Assembly: GCA_018287875.1 (NCBI GenBank)
Contig: JAGVVL010000022.1
Coordinates: 3,348,001-3,412,000, forward strand
Length of the DNA: 64,000 nucleotides
Source: Nigrospora sphaerica
Taxonomy: Eukaryota; Ascomycota; Sordariomycetes; Amphisphaeriales; Apiosporaceae
Direction of reading: 5' to 3'
The notes under the pieces are model-generated. The model ran no database searches, was not told the DNA's origin, and worked only from the letters and a program-made list of their open reading frames with translations. Made by a program: the position numbers and the translations under genes. The first letter of the stretch is position 1. Each line of letters opens with the position of its first letter. Shown here piece after piece: positions 9,895 to 21,587 of this stretch.

Positions 9895-11059
9895 ATGCCG
9901 GGCCGAAAAGTCGCTGTGCTTGATGACTATCAAAGTCTATCCAGACCGCATTTTGACAGATTGCGTGAGGCTGGCTACGAGGTAACCATATTCACCGACA
10001 CACTTCTGCCGTACAATCGATCCGACACGCCCCAAGATGTGAAGGATGCCCTGGTGAGGCGGTTGGAGCCGTTCAACATCATATGTTCGTTTTCTTTTCC
10101 CCAGCAGTGAGCACAAAGACGCACTGGGGGCAAAAGGCTGACGGTACTGCTCAGGCACCATGAGGGAGCGAACACCCATACCGGCTGAATTGGTCTCCAA
10201 GCTACCTAACCTGGAGCTCCTATTGACTACTGGTGGAAGGAATGCCTCAATTGATGTTAAGGCTTGCCGGGCCCGCGGCGTACCGGTGGCAGGGACGCCC
10301 AATACCGGTACGCAACAGACACAGAAGCGCGGGCCAGACAGCACGACGACGCATTGCGTGGCCATGATTCTGGCACTGGCGCGTAACATTTCCGACGACG
10401 ATTCAAATGTGAAGGCGGGCGGCTGGCAGACTGTGGCTGCAACTCCCCTGGCAGGAAAAGTCTTCGGAACTCTGGGGCTCGGCAGGCTGGGAACATCTGT
10501 CAGCAAGATCATGGCCACCGCGTTTGGGATGAAGATCATGGCTTGGAGCAGCAACTTGACACAAGAGGCCGCAGACGAGAAGGCAAAGCAATGCGGGCTG
10601 CCGGTTGTGGATGAGGACGGCGAACATACGTTCAAGGTCGTCACCAAAGACGACTTGTTCCGAGCTGCGGACGTGGTCAGCGTTCAGCTCGTGCTGTCTG
10701 ATCGCTCGCGAGGCTTAATCTCCAAGGAGGATTTTGCCAAGATGAAGCCTAGCGCGCTGTTCATCAACACGGCCCGTGGGCCCATTGTGAAGGACGACGA
10801 TTTGTTCGAGGTGGCCGAGCAGGGCTTGATCCGGGGCATCGCTACGGATGTGTTCGACCTGGAACCACTGCCGGAGAATAGCAGGTGGAGAAGATCCGAT
10901 TGGGGCCGGGATGGGCGGGCGAGAGTGCTTCTTACGCCGCATATGGGCTATGTCGAAGAGGATAGCATGGGCTGTTGGTATGAGCACCAGGTCGCCAACA
11001 TCACGAGGTGGGAGAAGGGACAGCCTCTTGAGATCGAGTACGAGGACACTGGCTACTAG
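9895..11059 (+). CDS. D-isomer-specific 2-hydroxyacid dehydrogenase (NAD-dependent)
   Basis: Two exons, 9895-10084 and 10155-11059, encode 364 residues; the 70-nt intron splits a Cys codon just before the family block TMRERTPIP. The catalytic-domain N-terminus (MPGRKVAVLDDYQ) is followed by a Rossmann domain with the dinucleotide motif GLGRLG. The expected catalytic triad is present: Arg271 in NTARGPIV, Glu300 in FDLEPLPE and His326 in LTPHMGYV. Enzymes of this family reversibly reduce 2-keto acids to D-2-hydroxy acids. It most resembles the phosphoglycerate dehydrogenase-like subgroup of fungi without the C-terminal ACT domain, so the true substrate is open. The start ATG lies at the beginning of the conserved N-terminal strand, which supports the choice. 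Confidence 0.92.
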
Positions 11060-11795
11060 GAGGCGGTATTCCATCTTATGGTGGGTTTTTGCGGAGGTCT
11101 TGTGCCTAAGGCCTCGCCGTGTTGCCCAGGCACCTACCTAATAGGGAATTACCATAGCTGGGCTCTACTGACTTGGGGTACCAACATCTTTGTTTTTGTC
11201 TCCATCGATACCTCCTCCCCCAGTCCCCCACTGTCCTTTACCAACAAAAGGCATCGATATAAAGAAATCTTCAAAGGCACACTACCAATCTGAATTATGG
11301 CTTCGTCCCCGTCTAAACGACCACGAGGTAGGCTCCTTCCAATTTTGTCACCACACCACCATACCACGCTGCATCGTGGTACGCGCTCCTGCTCCCAGCA
11401 CTCGAGCATCACCAGTTCGCACACCATGCTTCCTTGCACGCGATATTTCTATCTCCATGTGAGAGGACTTTAGGCCGGGCCATCCATCTGAGGTTATCAT
11501 GAAGATGGATGGTCTTCATTTCAATTGTGGTTTATTTGATCCCAGCTTGCAGCTAGTCTTGCCCCTTCTCACCGGATGATTTCATCCATGCCTGCCTAAT
11601 GTTTTTTACTGCACCCTCTTTGATTCCCAAGCTCCTACCTACCTAGCTTTTTTGTCGCTTATCCCATAGTTGCCGGACTGGACTCGCCAAAATTCCCTTC
11701 GTTTGTTTTCTAATCGACTCGTCTCTCCAGAACTCGTTGCCAGCCAGTCCCCTCCGAAAGCCACATCCAGGACACGGAAGTTCAAGACGCCCGTG
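11060..11795. other. Intergenic region, pyrimidine-rich 5' leader near its right end
   Basis: About 735 nt between two plus-strand genes. The right part (roughly 11570-11790) is C/T-rich, as in fungal 5' leaders. No coding feature is evident. Confidence 0.45.
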
Positions 11796-13331
11796 ATGGA
11801 TGCGCTTGAGCATGAGCAGCCGCAGAAGAATTCAAATACCGAAATGAACAAGGGAACGGAATGTACGTCAACGACGGTTTCTTGTGCGATCGATCACACC
11901 GATACTCTGGGAATATCCCCCGTCCACTTTCCCACCATTCGCTGCCGGTGCTGACCAAGATCCCCTACTACCCAGCCGGCCAGTCATCGGTCCCCAAGAC
12001 AAAGCAATCGACCACTTTCAGAAGTGTTGAGGGCCCCAGCCCTGAGAGAGGCTCTGGCCAGGATCGGTTCCGCCACATGATGGCGGGACGTCCTTTTATG
12101 CCTAGCAGCATGAACAAATCGGCCAGTACCTCCAAGCCGCTTAACCACACACCCTCGGCTCCTACCCAGGCCCCGGGTCTCCCACAGGCCCCAGCTCATG
12201 CCCCAGCTTCGGCCCAGTACGCGAGCTTTCCAAGCTTCTCGGGCTTCCCGAACTTTATGGCGAAGCAGACCATCGAGCCCCCTGCCGTTACAACGGAGCC
12301 CAGAATATTTGGTAGGCTCTCGTTCTTTGACCTTGCAGCAGCCGGGCTTGAGTGCTGACTTTCACCTCACAATCACCCCAGCATCGGCTGCTCACCCAGT
12401 ACACTACCTACACGAGAACATAGATCCGAACTCCTACTACCAGGAGCGCAACGCCCCCCTCTCAGTCAGCCAAACTTGTTCGCCTTTCGGCGGCTTCGCT
12501 GGCATAGTGTACGGCGGCGCTGCTGGTGGTATTGGCGGCGGCGTTGTGCCCCCCAGCTACAACCACCAGCAGCCCCATCCCATCGTTTGCAGCGAGAGTC
12601 AACACTCCGGTGGCAAGAACACCAATTTCTACCAGAAGAACTACCCTGTCGGGGGCGATGAAAACCGGCACTCCGGCAAGACCGACAGTTGTCATAAGAC
12701 CACTTATACCGCCATTCTCAGCTCAGAGTGCCAGAAGCGCCGCTTCAACCCGCAGTTCATTGAGTGGCAAACCCCCGAGGGTCTATATCAGGCTTCTGTC
12801 AATTTGAACGGCAAGAAGCTGATCGACAGTCGTACCTTTCGTACAGCGACCGACGCCAAACAGGCTCTGGCCAGACGCGCCGTCGAGCATGTCCGCACTC
12901 TACCCATTCCTGCTGGCATTCCCAACCGCGCGTCCGAGATTGCCAAGGAGAAACAGGAACAGATGGATCGGGAACGCAAGAAGGAGCCTCCCCGCCCCGT
13001 TGACAACGGCCGTGTCTACCCCGATGATCACCGCCTTCGTTCCCACAGCAATGCCACCGGTATCGACCACCACTCCGAGGATGAGCGCCTTATTGAGCGT
13101 CTTCAGGCCAAATTTGGCCGTTTCCCAGGCCTCCATCAGAGCGCCTTGGAGAATCCCCTTGCCTCGCGGGCCTTTCTGGAGGGTTTTGCTCTTGGGAGCA
13201 GACTCCATGACGCCGCTCGTAATGGTGAGCGGCGTCGCTCGCAGTCGCCCATGAAAGACGATCGTGTCAACGGTCAGGGCCGCCCCTACCGTGAGCGCTC
13301 CCCTGTGCACAGCGGAAACTTTCCGCAGTAA
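11796..13331 (+). CDS. Hypothetical protein with dsRBD-like segment
   Basis: Three exons are proposed: 11796-11862, 11976-12311 and 12382-13331, encoding 450 residues. Intron 1 has a GTACGT donor and a TGCTGAC branch point; intron 2 ends in CCCCAG, and phases match. The N-terminal third is Pro/Ser/Ala-rich and probably disordered. A short Gly-rich run (GGAAGGIGGG) follows. Around residues 260-310 the sequence NPQFIEWQTPEGLYQASVNL and a basic stretch (TATDAKQALARRAVEHV) resemble the beta strands and final helix of a double-stranded RNA-binding domain. The C-terminus is rich in Arg and charged residues. No enzymatic motif is visible. A role in RNA binding is inference only. The first ATG in frame was chosen; the frame is open further upstream but without an ATG. 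Confidence 0.6.
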
Positions 13332-14350
13332 AGAAGGGAGGTTCCTGTATAGGGACCAAGGAAGGGTCGGTGTAATCTTGGTTTGCCACAAGCGGCCGTA
13401 TCCCCTCTTGGTGGTCCATCTCTCAGCAGGCAGTCAAGTCTACCACGGTTCTTGACATGGAAGGAATGAGACCGAGAGTTTTGAGTCGGTTCGCTTCCGG
13501 CCATAGCTATCTTCGAAGCGCTTCTATATGATCAAGAGACCAAAGGTAAACAGACACTCTACGCCGTTCCGCGAATAGGTGACAAAGAAACGGAGCCGAA
13601 AAATCGAGGGGGGGCCTGGTAGCACTTTCAAGACTCTCTACACAGGCGATGACGATTTGATGAATTTACGGCTGGCGGCTGAACAGCAATACAGCGAGAA
13701 GGGGGGGAAACCCCCAATTTGCGGGACAAACCACCCGCAGACGGGAGACGTGCAGAATCCCCAGCATACTCGACCTTGACAGAAATTGAATTTGTGCAGT
13801 GCTTTGGCGATTACTTCTAGATGACGCCGACTTGCTAATTGCTTCGTTCCGTCTTGCCCTATGTATGCAGGTGGCGTACCACTGTCACCCTCTCAACGCG
13901 TCTGGATATTCGAGTATTCGCAACAAATGGAAGCTCTCTAAGTAGCAAGCTCGGGCAACTTGCAAAGGGTATAGAAAGTACCCCGAAAAAGGAGTAGGTG
14001 CCCGTACTTGGTTGGCCGTTCCAGCATTAATCTATCAGGCTCGGTAGGCGAGCCATATCTCGCAAACCATAGCAAAACACGGCGTGGATTATGGCCTCAA
14101 CACCCTCCCAGAATGCAAATAGGTATCATCATCATAGCGACCGGTGGTGCCTTTGCGGCGTCAGCATCCCAAGAAAAAACCTGTTCCCGTGCAGTCTCGA
14201 GCCCGCCGAGTGATTCATCGCCTCTCCGCTTCCGACCATCCCCTTCCCCCCTTTCCCGGGCCAGACCACCCTCGATCCCCTACTTTTTTCTTGTGCAGGA
14301 GGGGAGGGAAATCTTGCGCCCGCCGTATCCGATGACCAGAGTCCCCCTCT
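13332..14350. other. Convergent intergenic region
   Basis: About 1 kb between the 3' ends of the dsRBD-like gene (+) and the Rab-like gene (-). Short open frames here show no protein-like composition. No repeats or RNA genes were recognised. Confidence 0.5.
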
Positions 14351-15478
14351 TCAGCAGCAACCCCTTCGACGGCGGCCGCCGAGGGTGAAGACCTCTTCCC
14401 ACTCGCGCAGGCCGATGCTGCCGCGGCCGGACTTGCCGCGCTTGCGGCGGCGAATGCTGGCGCCGGCGGCGCCGTCGTCGACCGTCATGCCGCTCTTGAT
14501 ACTGCCGCCGTCGCTGGCGCCGCCGTTCATCCAGAGCCCGCCGTCGCCGTACTGGATGCCGCTCATGGGGTCGTCGGGGTCGATCTCGCCGAGCTCGATC
14601 TTGGTCAGGATCATGCGGGCGAGGCGCGAAAAGACGTCGTCAACGCCCTCGCCGGTGAAAGCTGACACCTCGACGGCCACGGGCACGTTGACGCCGCCCG
14701 ACCAGCGCGCCGCCTCGCCCGCCGACACCTCGCGGCCCTCGGGCGCCACCGTCGCGCGCTGCTGCGTGCCCAGCGTCACCGTCGCCGTGCTGCTCGCCAC
14801 CGAGCTCCCGTACGGGCCGTAGCCACCGCCGCCGCCGCTGCCGCTGCTGCTGCCTAGCGATCCCGGCGTCGGCGGCGGCAGGTCGAGCAGGTGGCCACCG
14901 TCGTTGGCCAGGTCGAGCTTGTTGCCCACGAGGACCGTGGTGAGGTGGGGGCTGGCGAGGGCGCGGGCGTCGTTGAGGAAGGGCTGCAGCGCGCGGAAGC
15001 TCGTGTGCGACGTCACGTCGTAGACCAGCACGGCGCCCGCGGCGCCGCGGTAGTAGGACCGCGATACGGACCGGAAGCGCTCCGTCCCCGCCGTGTCCCA
15101 GAGCTGCAGCTTGATGCGTTTCCGCCGCGCGCCTGTGCCGACTTTGATGATTTTGGAGGCGAACTCGACGCCGATGGTCTGGGACGATAGGACGCGCCAC
15201 TCGGACTTGACGAAGCGGTGCAGGAGGCAGGATCTAGAACATCCGACGTCAGTCAGTCGTCTCTGGCGGGGCACAGTCGATCCGAGTGGGTGTTGTGCGT
15301 GTTGTGTAGGACGGCCGGCATGGCTGGCGAGGTAGGCCGTCGGCCGCAGGTGCAAGTCGTCGTGTGCAGAGAGAGGGCGCTCGGAAGGGAGGGCCCGGGT
15401 GAGGCCGAGAGGGGGGTATACATACTTTCCGGTGCCGCTGGGCCCAAGCAGGATGATCTTGGCCAGGTAATCGTACAT
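14351..15478 (-). CDS. Rab4-like small GTPase with Gly/Ser-rich insert
   Basis: Two exons on the reverse strand, 15478-15426 and 15233-14351, give 311 residues. The 192-nt intron interrupts the P-loop, which reads GPSGTGKS after splicing. Switch and nucleotide motifs are intact: TIGVEF, WDTAGTERFRSVSRSYYRGA, NKLDLA and EVSAFTGEG. The C-terminus ends in GCC, a double-cysteine geranylgeranylation signal. Rab4/Rab14-type GTPases act in early endosomal recycling. The protein is about 90 residues longer than a normal Rab. A Gly/Ser/Thr-rich insert of about 60 residues lies between the NKxD and SA motifs, and the tail is extended. Whether the insert is conserved in relatives cannot be told here. 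The GTPase assignment is firm; the exact Rab class is an inference from the switch region. Confidence 0.9.
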   Translation of the reverse strand: MYDYLAKIILLGPSGTGKYVYPPLGLTRALPSERPLSAHDDLHLRPTAYLASHAGRPTQHAQHPLGSTVPRQRRLTDVGCSRSCLLHRFVKSEWRVLSSQTIGVEFASKIIKVGTGARRKRIKLQLWDTAGTERFRSVSRSYYRGAAGAVLVYDVTSHTSFRALQPFLNDARALASPHLTTVLVGNKLDLANDGGHLLDLPPPTPGSLGSSSGSGGGGGYGPYGSSVASSTATVTLGTQQRATVAPEGREVSAGEAARWSGGVNVPVAVEVSAFTGEGVDDVFSRLARMILTKIELGEIDPDDPMSGIQYGDGGLWMNGGASDGGSIKSGMTVDDGAAGASIRRRKRGKSGRGSIGLREWEEVFTLGGRRRRGCC

Positions 15479-16512
15479 GCTACCGAGTTCCTAACGCGGG
15501 CACACGGCGGTCATGTCAGCACTCGTCGGCCGGCGGCGTTACCCGGCCCCGGCGGGCTGGGGCCGGTTCGTCCGTACCTGTTCTCCGGCGGTCCCCGTGC
15601 TCGCCTCGCTCGCGGCCGATGACCCTCGCGGGCGTGTCATGTTGGGCGGGAGTCTGGGGGACGTTCGCCGCTGCTGGTCTCGTTTCGTCCGTGGGGGGTG
15701 TGGCTCGACCGGGGGACTCTGGGGAGTTCCGGGATTAGGACGGTCGCGGGACACAGTCAATTGGTTTCTGCGAAAGGTTTGACTCGGGTGAGACAGAGAG
15801 AGACTGGCGAAAGAAAAAAAAACCAATTTCTGACACCAACGGTACGGTACCTGCAGTTGTTGCACGGGGAAGTCAACAGCCCCGGCAACTGTTCCATGTA
15901 TCAGCAGCACCTCGTTGGAGACCCTGGGGGCGCTTGCTTTATCGTCTCGCCCACCGCTGTTGATCGTGACGTGCGCTTGCTGGGATGGCACAGGCTAGCA
16001 GCACGCGGGTGGACACGGGCGCTGCGCGTCTGGCGCTCCAGCATTAAGAATTCTAGGTCCGAGGCGCAGGCGGCTGGGCGGTATTGGGCGATAGGGAGCG
16101 CTGAAGAGATGCACCTACTCGACCCAGAAACAAGGGAACGGGGGGGTGCACGTGGACCGTGCCCTGCCTTTCAGCTCCCAATCCCATGGGATCTCCCACT
16201 GATTCTGTGGCTGTGGCCGGGGGGGTCGGGGCCATGATCGCCATGGGGATCCCATTGGAATGGTGAAGCCCAGCTAGGGCGGGCGGGTACAGCAGGCTGG
16301 GCAGGTAAGTACTTCCTTTATGTACATACTCTAGGTACCTCGTGCGCTCATCGTACCGCGGCCCGTAGAGCTGCCTACTCCCCGGTCACACGGTCCTTTG
16401 GGGGGGGGACATGCCGAGGTGAGCACTTCATGGGGAATATAACATGTAGGTCAACTAGGCCCCCGTCTCCCTTCTCATCGCCGGCACCAACCATCCACCT
16501 CAATACAAAACC
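15479..16512. other. Divergent intergenic region
   Basis: Promoter region for the Rab-like gene (-) and the short-chain dehydrogenase (+). It contains GTAAGTACTT and CTAGGTACCT strings at about 16304-16340, members of the recurring GTACTTA/TAGGTA family. No gene is supported. Confidence 0.5.
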
Positions 16513-17598
16513 ATGAAGATCGCGGGTAGAACGTTTATCATTTCGGGCGGGTGAGTTGCCCAGCCCTCCAGCTGCTAGCAAGGCCACCGCGTACCCACCA
16601 TGCATTCCACGTCACTCCTCCCCCTTCCCCGTATCTCGCGATCCGTCACATGCTGACAACCCACGCGACACCCCAGCGCATCCGGCCTGGGTCTGGCGAC
16701 GTCAGAGGAACTGGTGCGCGCCGGCGGCCATGTCTCCATCCTCGACATGAACGAGGAGAACGGCGCGTCCGTCGTGTCGCGTCTGGGCGACGACAAGGCT
16801 CGCTTCTTTCAGTGCAACGTAACCGAGACCGAGAGCATCACGGCCGCCGTCGGCGGCACCGTCGAGTGGGTGCGGCAGACGGGCAAGCCGCTCGGCGGTG
16901 TCATTCCCGCCGCTGGCATCTCCCTCCCCTCCACGGTGAGACATTTCCGATTGGCCCCTCTTGCTCTCCTCGCCGCTGTGGAAATCGTAGCGCCGTCTTT
17001 TTTTCTTCGTCACGTTCCCTTTGAGGAGTTCTTGGCTCCAGTATGAGACCCCCAACCCGCAGCAAGCTAAACTCCGCTCCCCACCCCGATACAGATGCTG
17101 GACCGGAACAACGAGCCCCTCTCGCTGTCCGACTTCAACTTCGTCATGGCCGTGAACCTCACGGGTACCATCGACCTCATCCGCCAGGCGCTCCCCCACC
17201 TGGCCCAGAACGCCCCTCCGTCGTCGGGCCCCGAAGAGGGCGAGCGCGGCGTCGTCGTCATGGTGGCCAGCGCCGCCGCCTTTGACGGCCAGAAGGGCCA
17301 GGTCTCGTACTCGGCCTCCAAGGGTGCCATCACCGCCATGACGCTGCCCATGACGCGCGACCTGTCCCGGCACGGCATCCGGGTCGTCACCATAGCGCCC
17401 AGCCTCTTCGAGAGCGCCATGACCAGCCTCATGAGCGCCAAGGTAAGGAAATCGCTCGAGGCCTCCATGGAGTTTCCGCGCCGAGCGGGCCGCCCCGAAG
17501 AGTTTGCCATGACGGCCAGGCATGCCATCGAGAACGTTATGCTGAACGGGACTGTCATCCGGTTGGATGGTGGTATGAGAATGCCCAGCAAGATGTAA
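16513..17598 (+). CDS. Short-chain dehydrogenase, 3-hydroxyacyl-CoA dehydrogenase type-2-like
   Basis: Three exons, 16513-16550, 16677-16935 and 17095-17598, encode 266 residues. The first intron splits the Gly-rich cofactor loop, restored as SGGASGLG. An Asp closes the second strand (HVSILDMNEE), which predicts NAD rather than NADP. The catalytic residues are Ser158, Tyr171 and Lys175 in VASAAAFDGQKGQVSYSASK, and APSLFESAM follows. The overall sequence resembles HSD17B10-type enzymes that oxidise 3-hydroxyacyl-CoA (mitochondrial or peroxisomal beta-oxidation), though related SDRs act on steroids and alcohols. No obvious N-terminal targeting extension precedes the Rossmann fold, and the last residues are PSKM, close to but not a standard peroxisomal SKL signal. 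Confidence 0.9.
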
Positions 17599-20500
17599 AC
17601 ATGAGAACCAGTCAAAAAATACATAAGTTGTCCCGTTATAATCTCTTTGCCGTCCACCGCTGTGCCTCTCGGCTCGTCCATGCATCATCACACTTCGCCA
17701 GCAGGCCCGGACATGCGCAGCAGAAAGGCCGGCCGCCATACACGCTATGGCTCCGATGGCTGAGGTACCCGACCGCACGCGCCTTTTTCTTGCGATTAAT
17801 CCGCCGATTTTATACCACGGTACCATGGCATCGCGGTTCGAGACGTAGCGGTCGAAGGGACTGTAAAACCCCCAAGTTTGTCAAGTCTCTCCCTTTTTGT
17901 TCCAAAGTATAAGTGAGAATGTATCATCAAGAGATCGTGTGCTCCATCAAGTTCGGACGGAGAATATGGGTTAATAATTATATTATGGCATGTTCTGGCA
18001 ATTCTGATCAGCGGCCTGGAGGCGGAAAGAACGTCCTCCTTTGTTCCACTTACTATGCAACATCATCTCCCCTTCGATATGTACCACGCCTAATAGGGCT
18101 CTACAACTCTCCACACTTGCACGATGGCCACTGGAGATGCCGCCGCATGGCCTTTGGGCGCGCTGATATCATATGGGGGGAAAGTCACCAACATTTGTGC
18201 TTCTCGATAACCTCCAACCATTAGTGTTTAGAAGCAGTCGGTATCCATTCCACTGGATGTCGAATTCCTGCATGCCAGGTCTGGAAACTTCTCCCCGGCT
18301 TGTCGTGTGACTCATGGCCCTTAGCGTAGCTACCGCTGCTGCCCGAGTTCAAAAGGGCCATGACCAACGCTGTGCTGCTGTCGCTTGCTTCCGGCCCATC
18401 TTCGCCAGCAATGCTCTGTCACTCTAGGAAAGAGGATACCTGCCAGTGAGAAAATAGCCGGGTACACCGTTCGGGAAAACTTCTACTGAACCTCAGACGG
18501 ACAAAGAGGAGCCCGGTTCCCTAACACATACAGAAGAACTAAGACGAGCTCCAAGTTTTGTGATTCGTCGGTGTTCTCGTTTCATCTTCCTGCAGCCCAT
18601 GTCAATAAGGGCGATTTTGGGACTATATTGGGAATTGGGGAGAGGAGCAACTCTCACGCCGCGAACTAGCCCGACGGTAAGGGTATCGATTGAAACAAGG
18701 AAGCCACTAGCCAACCCCCCTCCGGGTGTATAATCAGACAGATATTCCCGGCTTCCAACGTGGGGTACTCTATCCCCTTGTGTCATTTTGGCTTGTTCCA
18801 GCTCCTCCTCTTGTGTTACTCTCAGATGCATGCCTGTATGTCTCTTATGGCAAAGCCGTATCTTCCTTCCGTAGGGTTAGCGATCTGAGGATACGGCCCA
18901 TGGCGGGTTAAACACCGAGACCAATGTAAGGTTCGTGGAACTGACTGGCCAGATATCGGACGTCCCGTTCTTCGTTGTCCGGTCTTAGTCTTCTACAGTC
19001 CAGCGGTGTGAAAGGAGGAAAGGGGAAGGAAGGCCTCCCCGCTGGATAACCACGTCCTCACAGAAGTTCATACAAGGCAACCAACAAATAATGGAGCCAT
19101 ATGCACCTCTATGAAGAGTCTGTCGATCCGGACAAAAGGTGACACCGTCCGTGCTCGCCGAGGCTGTGCCCGGGGTTGACGGTGCTGCGTGGCCTACAAA
19201 ACCGCCGCCCATGGACCGACCACGGTCTTCTCTTTCTTCCGCCTGTATCTCCCACCGACCTATCCCACCCATCCGATCGACCACTCCTTCTATCCATACC
19301 TTATCCGAACGAACACCCAGGGTACCTCGCTGAACCAGTATAGGCTCGTCGCAACACAATGTGGCCGGGCCACGCAGACAAGGCCCTAAGGCGGCGGGCA
19401 CGGAGCGGGCCCCCCCAAGCGCGGGCCGATGATACAGCATGGCTCACGGCCGGAGGACTTGCCGTTGCCCGCACGCAAACGGAGACATCTGCCCCCGTGG
19501 AAGGGGGTGGAAACAAGGACCAACGGGTCGACGCCCACAAGTAGGTCCCCTCGTCTAAGGAATGCACGCAGCGGGGCCGCCAACCCCGATGGCAGCCGAC
19601 GACGCCGGGGCGGCCCCCGACGGTCTCACTCCGGCCCGGGACCCGCCTTGCAAGGCGATGGCGTATCTCTACCGAGGGGAAAGTCATACGGCGCCGATGC
19701 CAGCCGACCTGCCGGTGCTTCAACTCCTCGCGAGTCCACGGGGATGCCCATGTTCCAGCTTGTAAGCGCATGAGATCAAAGTGCTTGCTGCGAAGGATAT
19801 GCTATCCATGGCATCAGGTGCTGGGCGACATCGTCGTCTAAACAACTCCAAGGCTTCACCGGAAAGCCCAGCAGCAACTGGCTGCCGAAGCCCAGGTCCA
19901 GATGAACACGATGTTGGCCTCGTCGTGAACGCCGCAAAGTTATCATGATGCTAGGAGGGAAGGGGGCTAGAGTTTTGCCTAATGCAACGTCGCAATGTCT
20001 AAAGAGGGCCGGCACCTCCCTGAATCCCAAAAGCCTGGTCAACCAGCTCTTGCAGGCCTTCCCTAACTACCGATATAAAGCAAGGTTCGCTGGTGCCGGC
20101 CGTATTGGACCTAGCCTGAATCATCCTTTTGAGACACTCTGGGGGCTAGGATTTCCCCTATTATCACATATTGGTGAATGCTTTACCTATGGTATGAGTG
20201 TACACGACGGATGGTGTAACGGCTTGTAGAGTATGCTAAAATCAACCAGGATGGACAATGTCCAAACACAAATCCGGCCCATGACAGGTGAGCAGCGGCG
20301 GCTGAATAGCGTTGCTCAGGCAAACCGCGTTGGATCTCCGCGAACGGCTCCCGGCCGTTATCTCCAGGTCACAACGAAGCATAGCCCATGTACCTCCAAC
20401 ACGCTGCACCGGCACAACATCTAACGTGGGCGCCTTTCTTTCCAGGTGATTGGGCAATCCATAGCAGGGGAGTATCTCGGAGCCCAGGGGTGTGGGGAGT

Positions 20501-21587
20501 GGCCCCTGGAAAAACAACTCTATCTCAGGAAAGCAAGCAGCAAGGTTCGTGGGAAAGGGGGGCCAGGGTCCATGGCCACCCTACCAACCTTATTCACACC
20601 GGCCTGGGCCATCTGTCGACGAACCCCGGATCTACGATACAAGGGATCGCCACGAAGCTTTTTTCGCTAGCTCCCTTGAAAGGGACCGCCCCCCCCCCCA
20701 CCCACCCCCGCGCCGGGGGGCAAATGGGTGGACGACCGGGGTGCGGATAACTTTAATACGGGCGGCAGGTCCGGGACGGGGAGAGAACGGCAAACCCTAG
20801 TACACGAAGTCTTTTTTTTTCTTTTTAAAAAAAACATAATTTCGGGTTTCTCGGCCGAGTCCACGCACCTCCCCCCTTGACGACACACTGATCTCGATCC
20901 TCCCGTTCGGCCGGTCGATACCACGCTGACACGCGGGCCCCCCAAACCCCACCCCCACTTGGCGGGCGCCGGAGCGTGGCACTTTGCCTACCCGGGCCGG
21001 CCCGCCGCCGTCGTGGTTTCAAAAGGGGGGGGGAGACGTCGTCATGGCCTCTCCCCACTTGGCGAGCTGTCGTGACCTAGGGGCATTTAGGCGGGCGAGA
21101 GCCGGCGCTGGGAGGGCGTGTGTGTGTGTGCCTGTGGGGTTCGGGGGAGAGCTTGGGGGAGGGCCGGCGAGGCGACGTGACTCGGGAAGGGGGCGGGGGC
21201 GGGGGCGTCCCGTGGCCCGTCGTCATAAAGCGGGCATACGCGATCTAGGGGACCTGCCGGCGCGGCTTCTCCAGCGCACGAACTGCCGGGACCCTCCCCT
21301 CCCTACCGCAGTTGTGGGGGTGCGTGGCCCGGCGCCGGAGGACCGTCGCCCGACGGGAGGCGGGGGCGACACTGTTGACGTTGCGGAATTGACACATTAC
21401 ATTAGTTCTAACTGCTGTACACCTGCCCGTCTTTTTCGGCCCGGGGGTTCAGCCGTGCAACACTTTTCCTTTCTTCTTCTCGGTCCCTTGGGTCTTTTCT
21501 CGGTCCCTTGGGTCTTTTCTCGGTCCCTTGGGTCTTTTCTCGGTCCCTTGGGGTCTCCCCCCCACCCAAAGACGCGGGCCCGCCTCC
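17599..21587. other. Four-kilobase stretch without recognisable genes
   Basis: Many short open frames occur on both strands, but none shows a recognisable domain, a plausible exon chain or protein-like composition. It contains homopolymer-rich and G/C-run segments (about 20690-20730 and 20815-20835) and a tandem repeat at 21481-21552. An unrecognised, fast-evolving gene with many introns cannot be excluded. Confidence 0.4.
21481..21552. repeat. Tandem repeat, 20-bp unit, about 3.6 copies
   Basis: The unit CGGTCCCTTGGGTCTTTTCT occurs three times exactly, plus a partial fourth copy ending at CCTTGG. It lies just downstream of the stop codon of the small reverse-strand gene at 21588-21815, so it would fall in its 3' untranslated region. 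It shares period and the CCTTGGG core with the repeat at 3651-3730. Confidence 0.96.
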
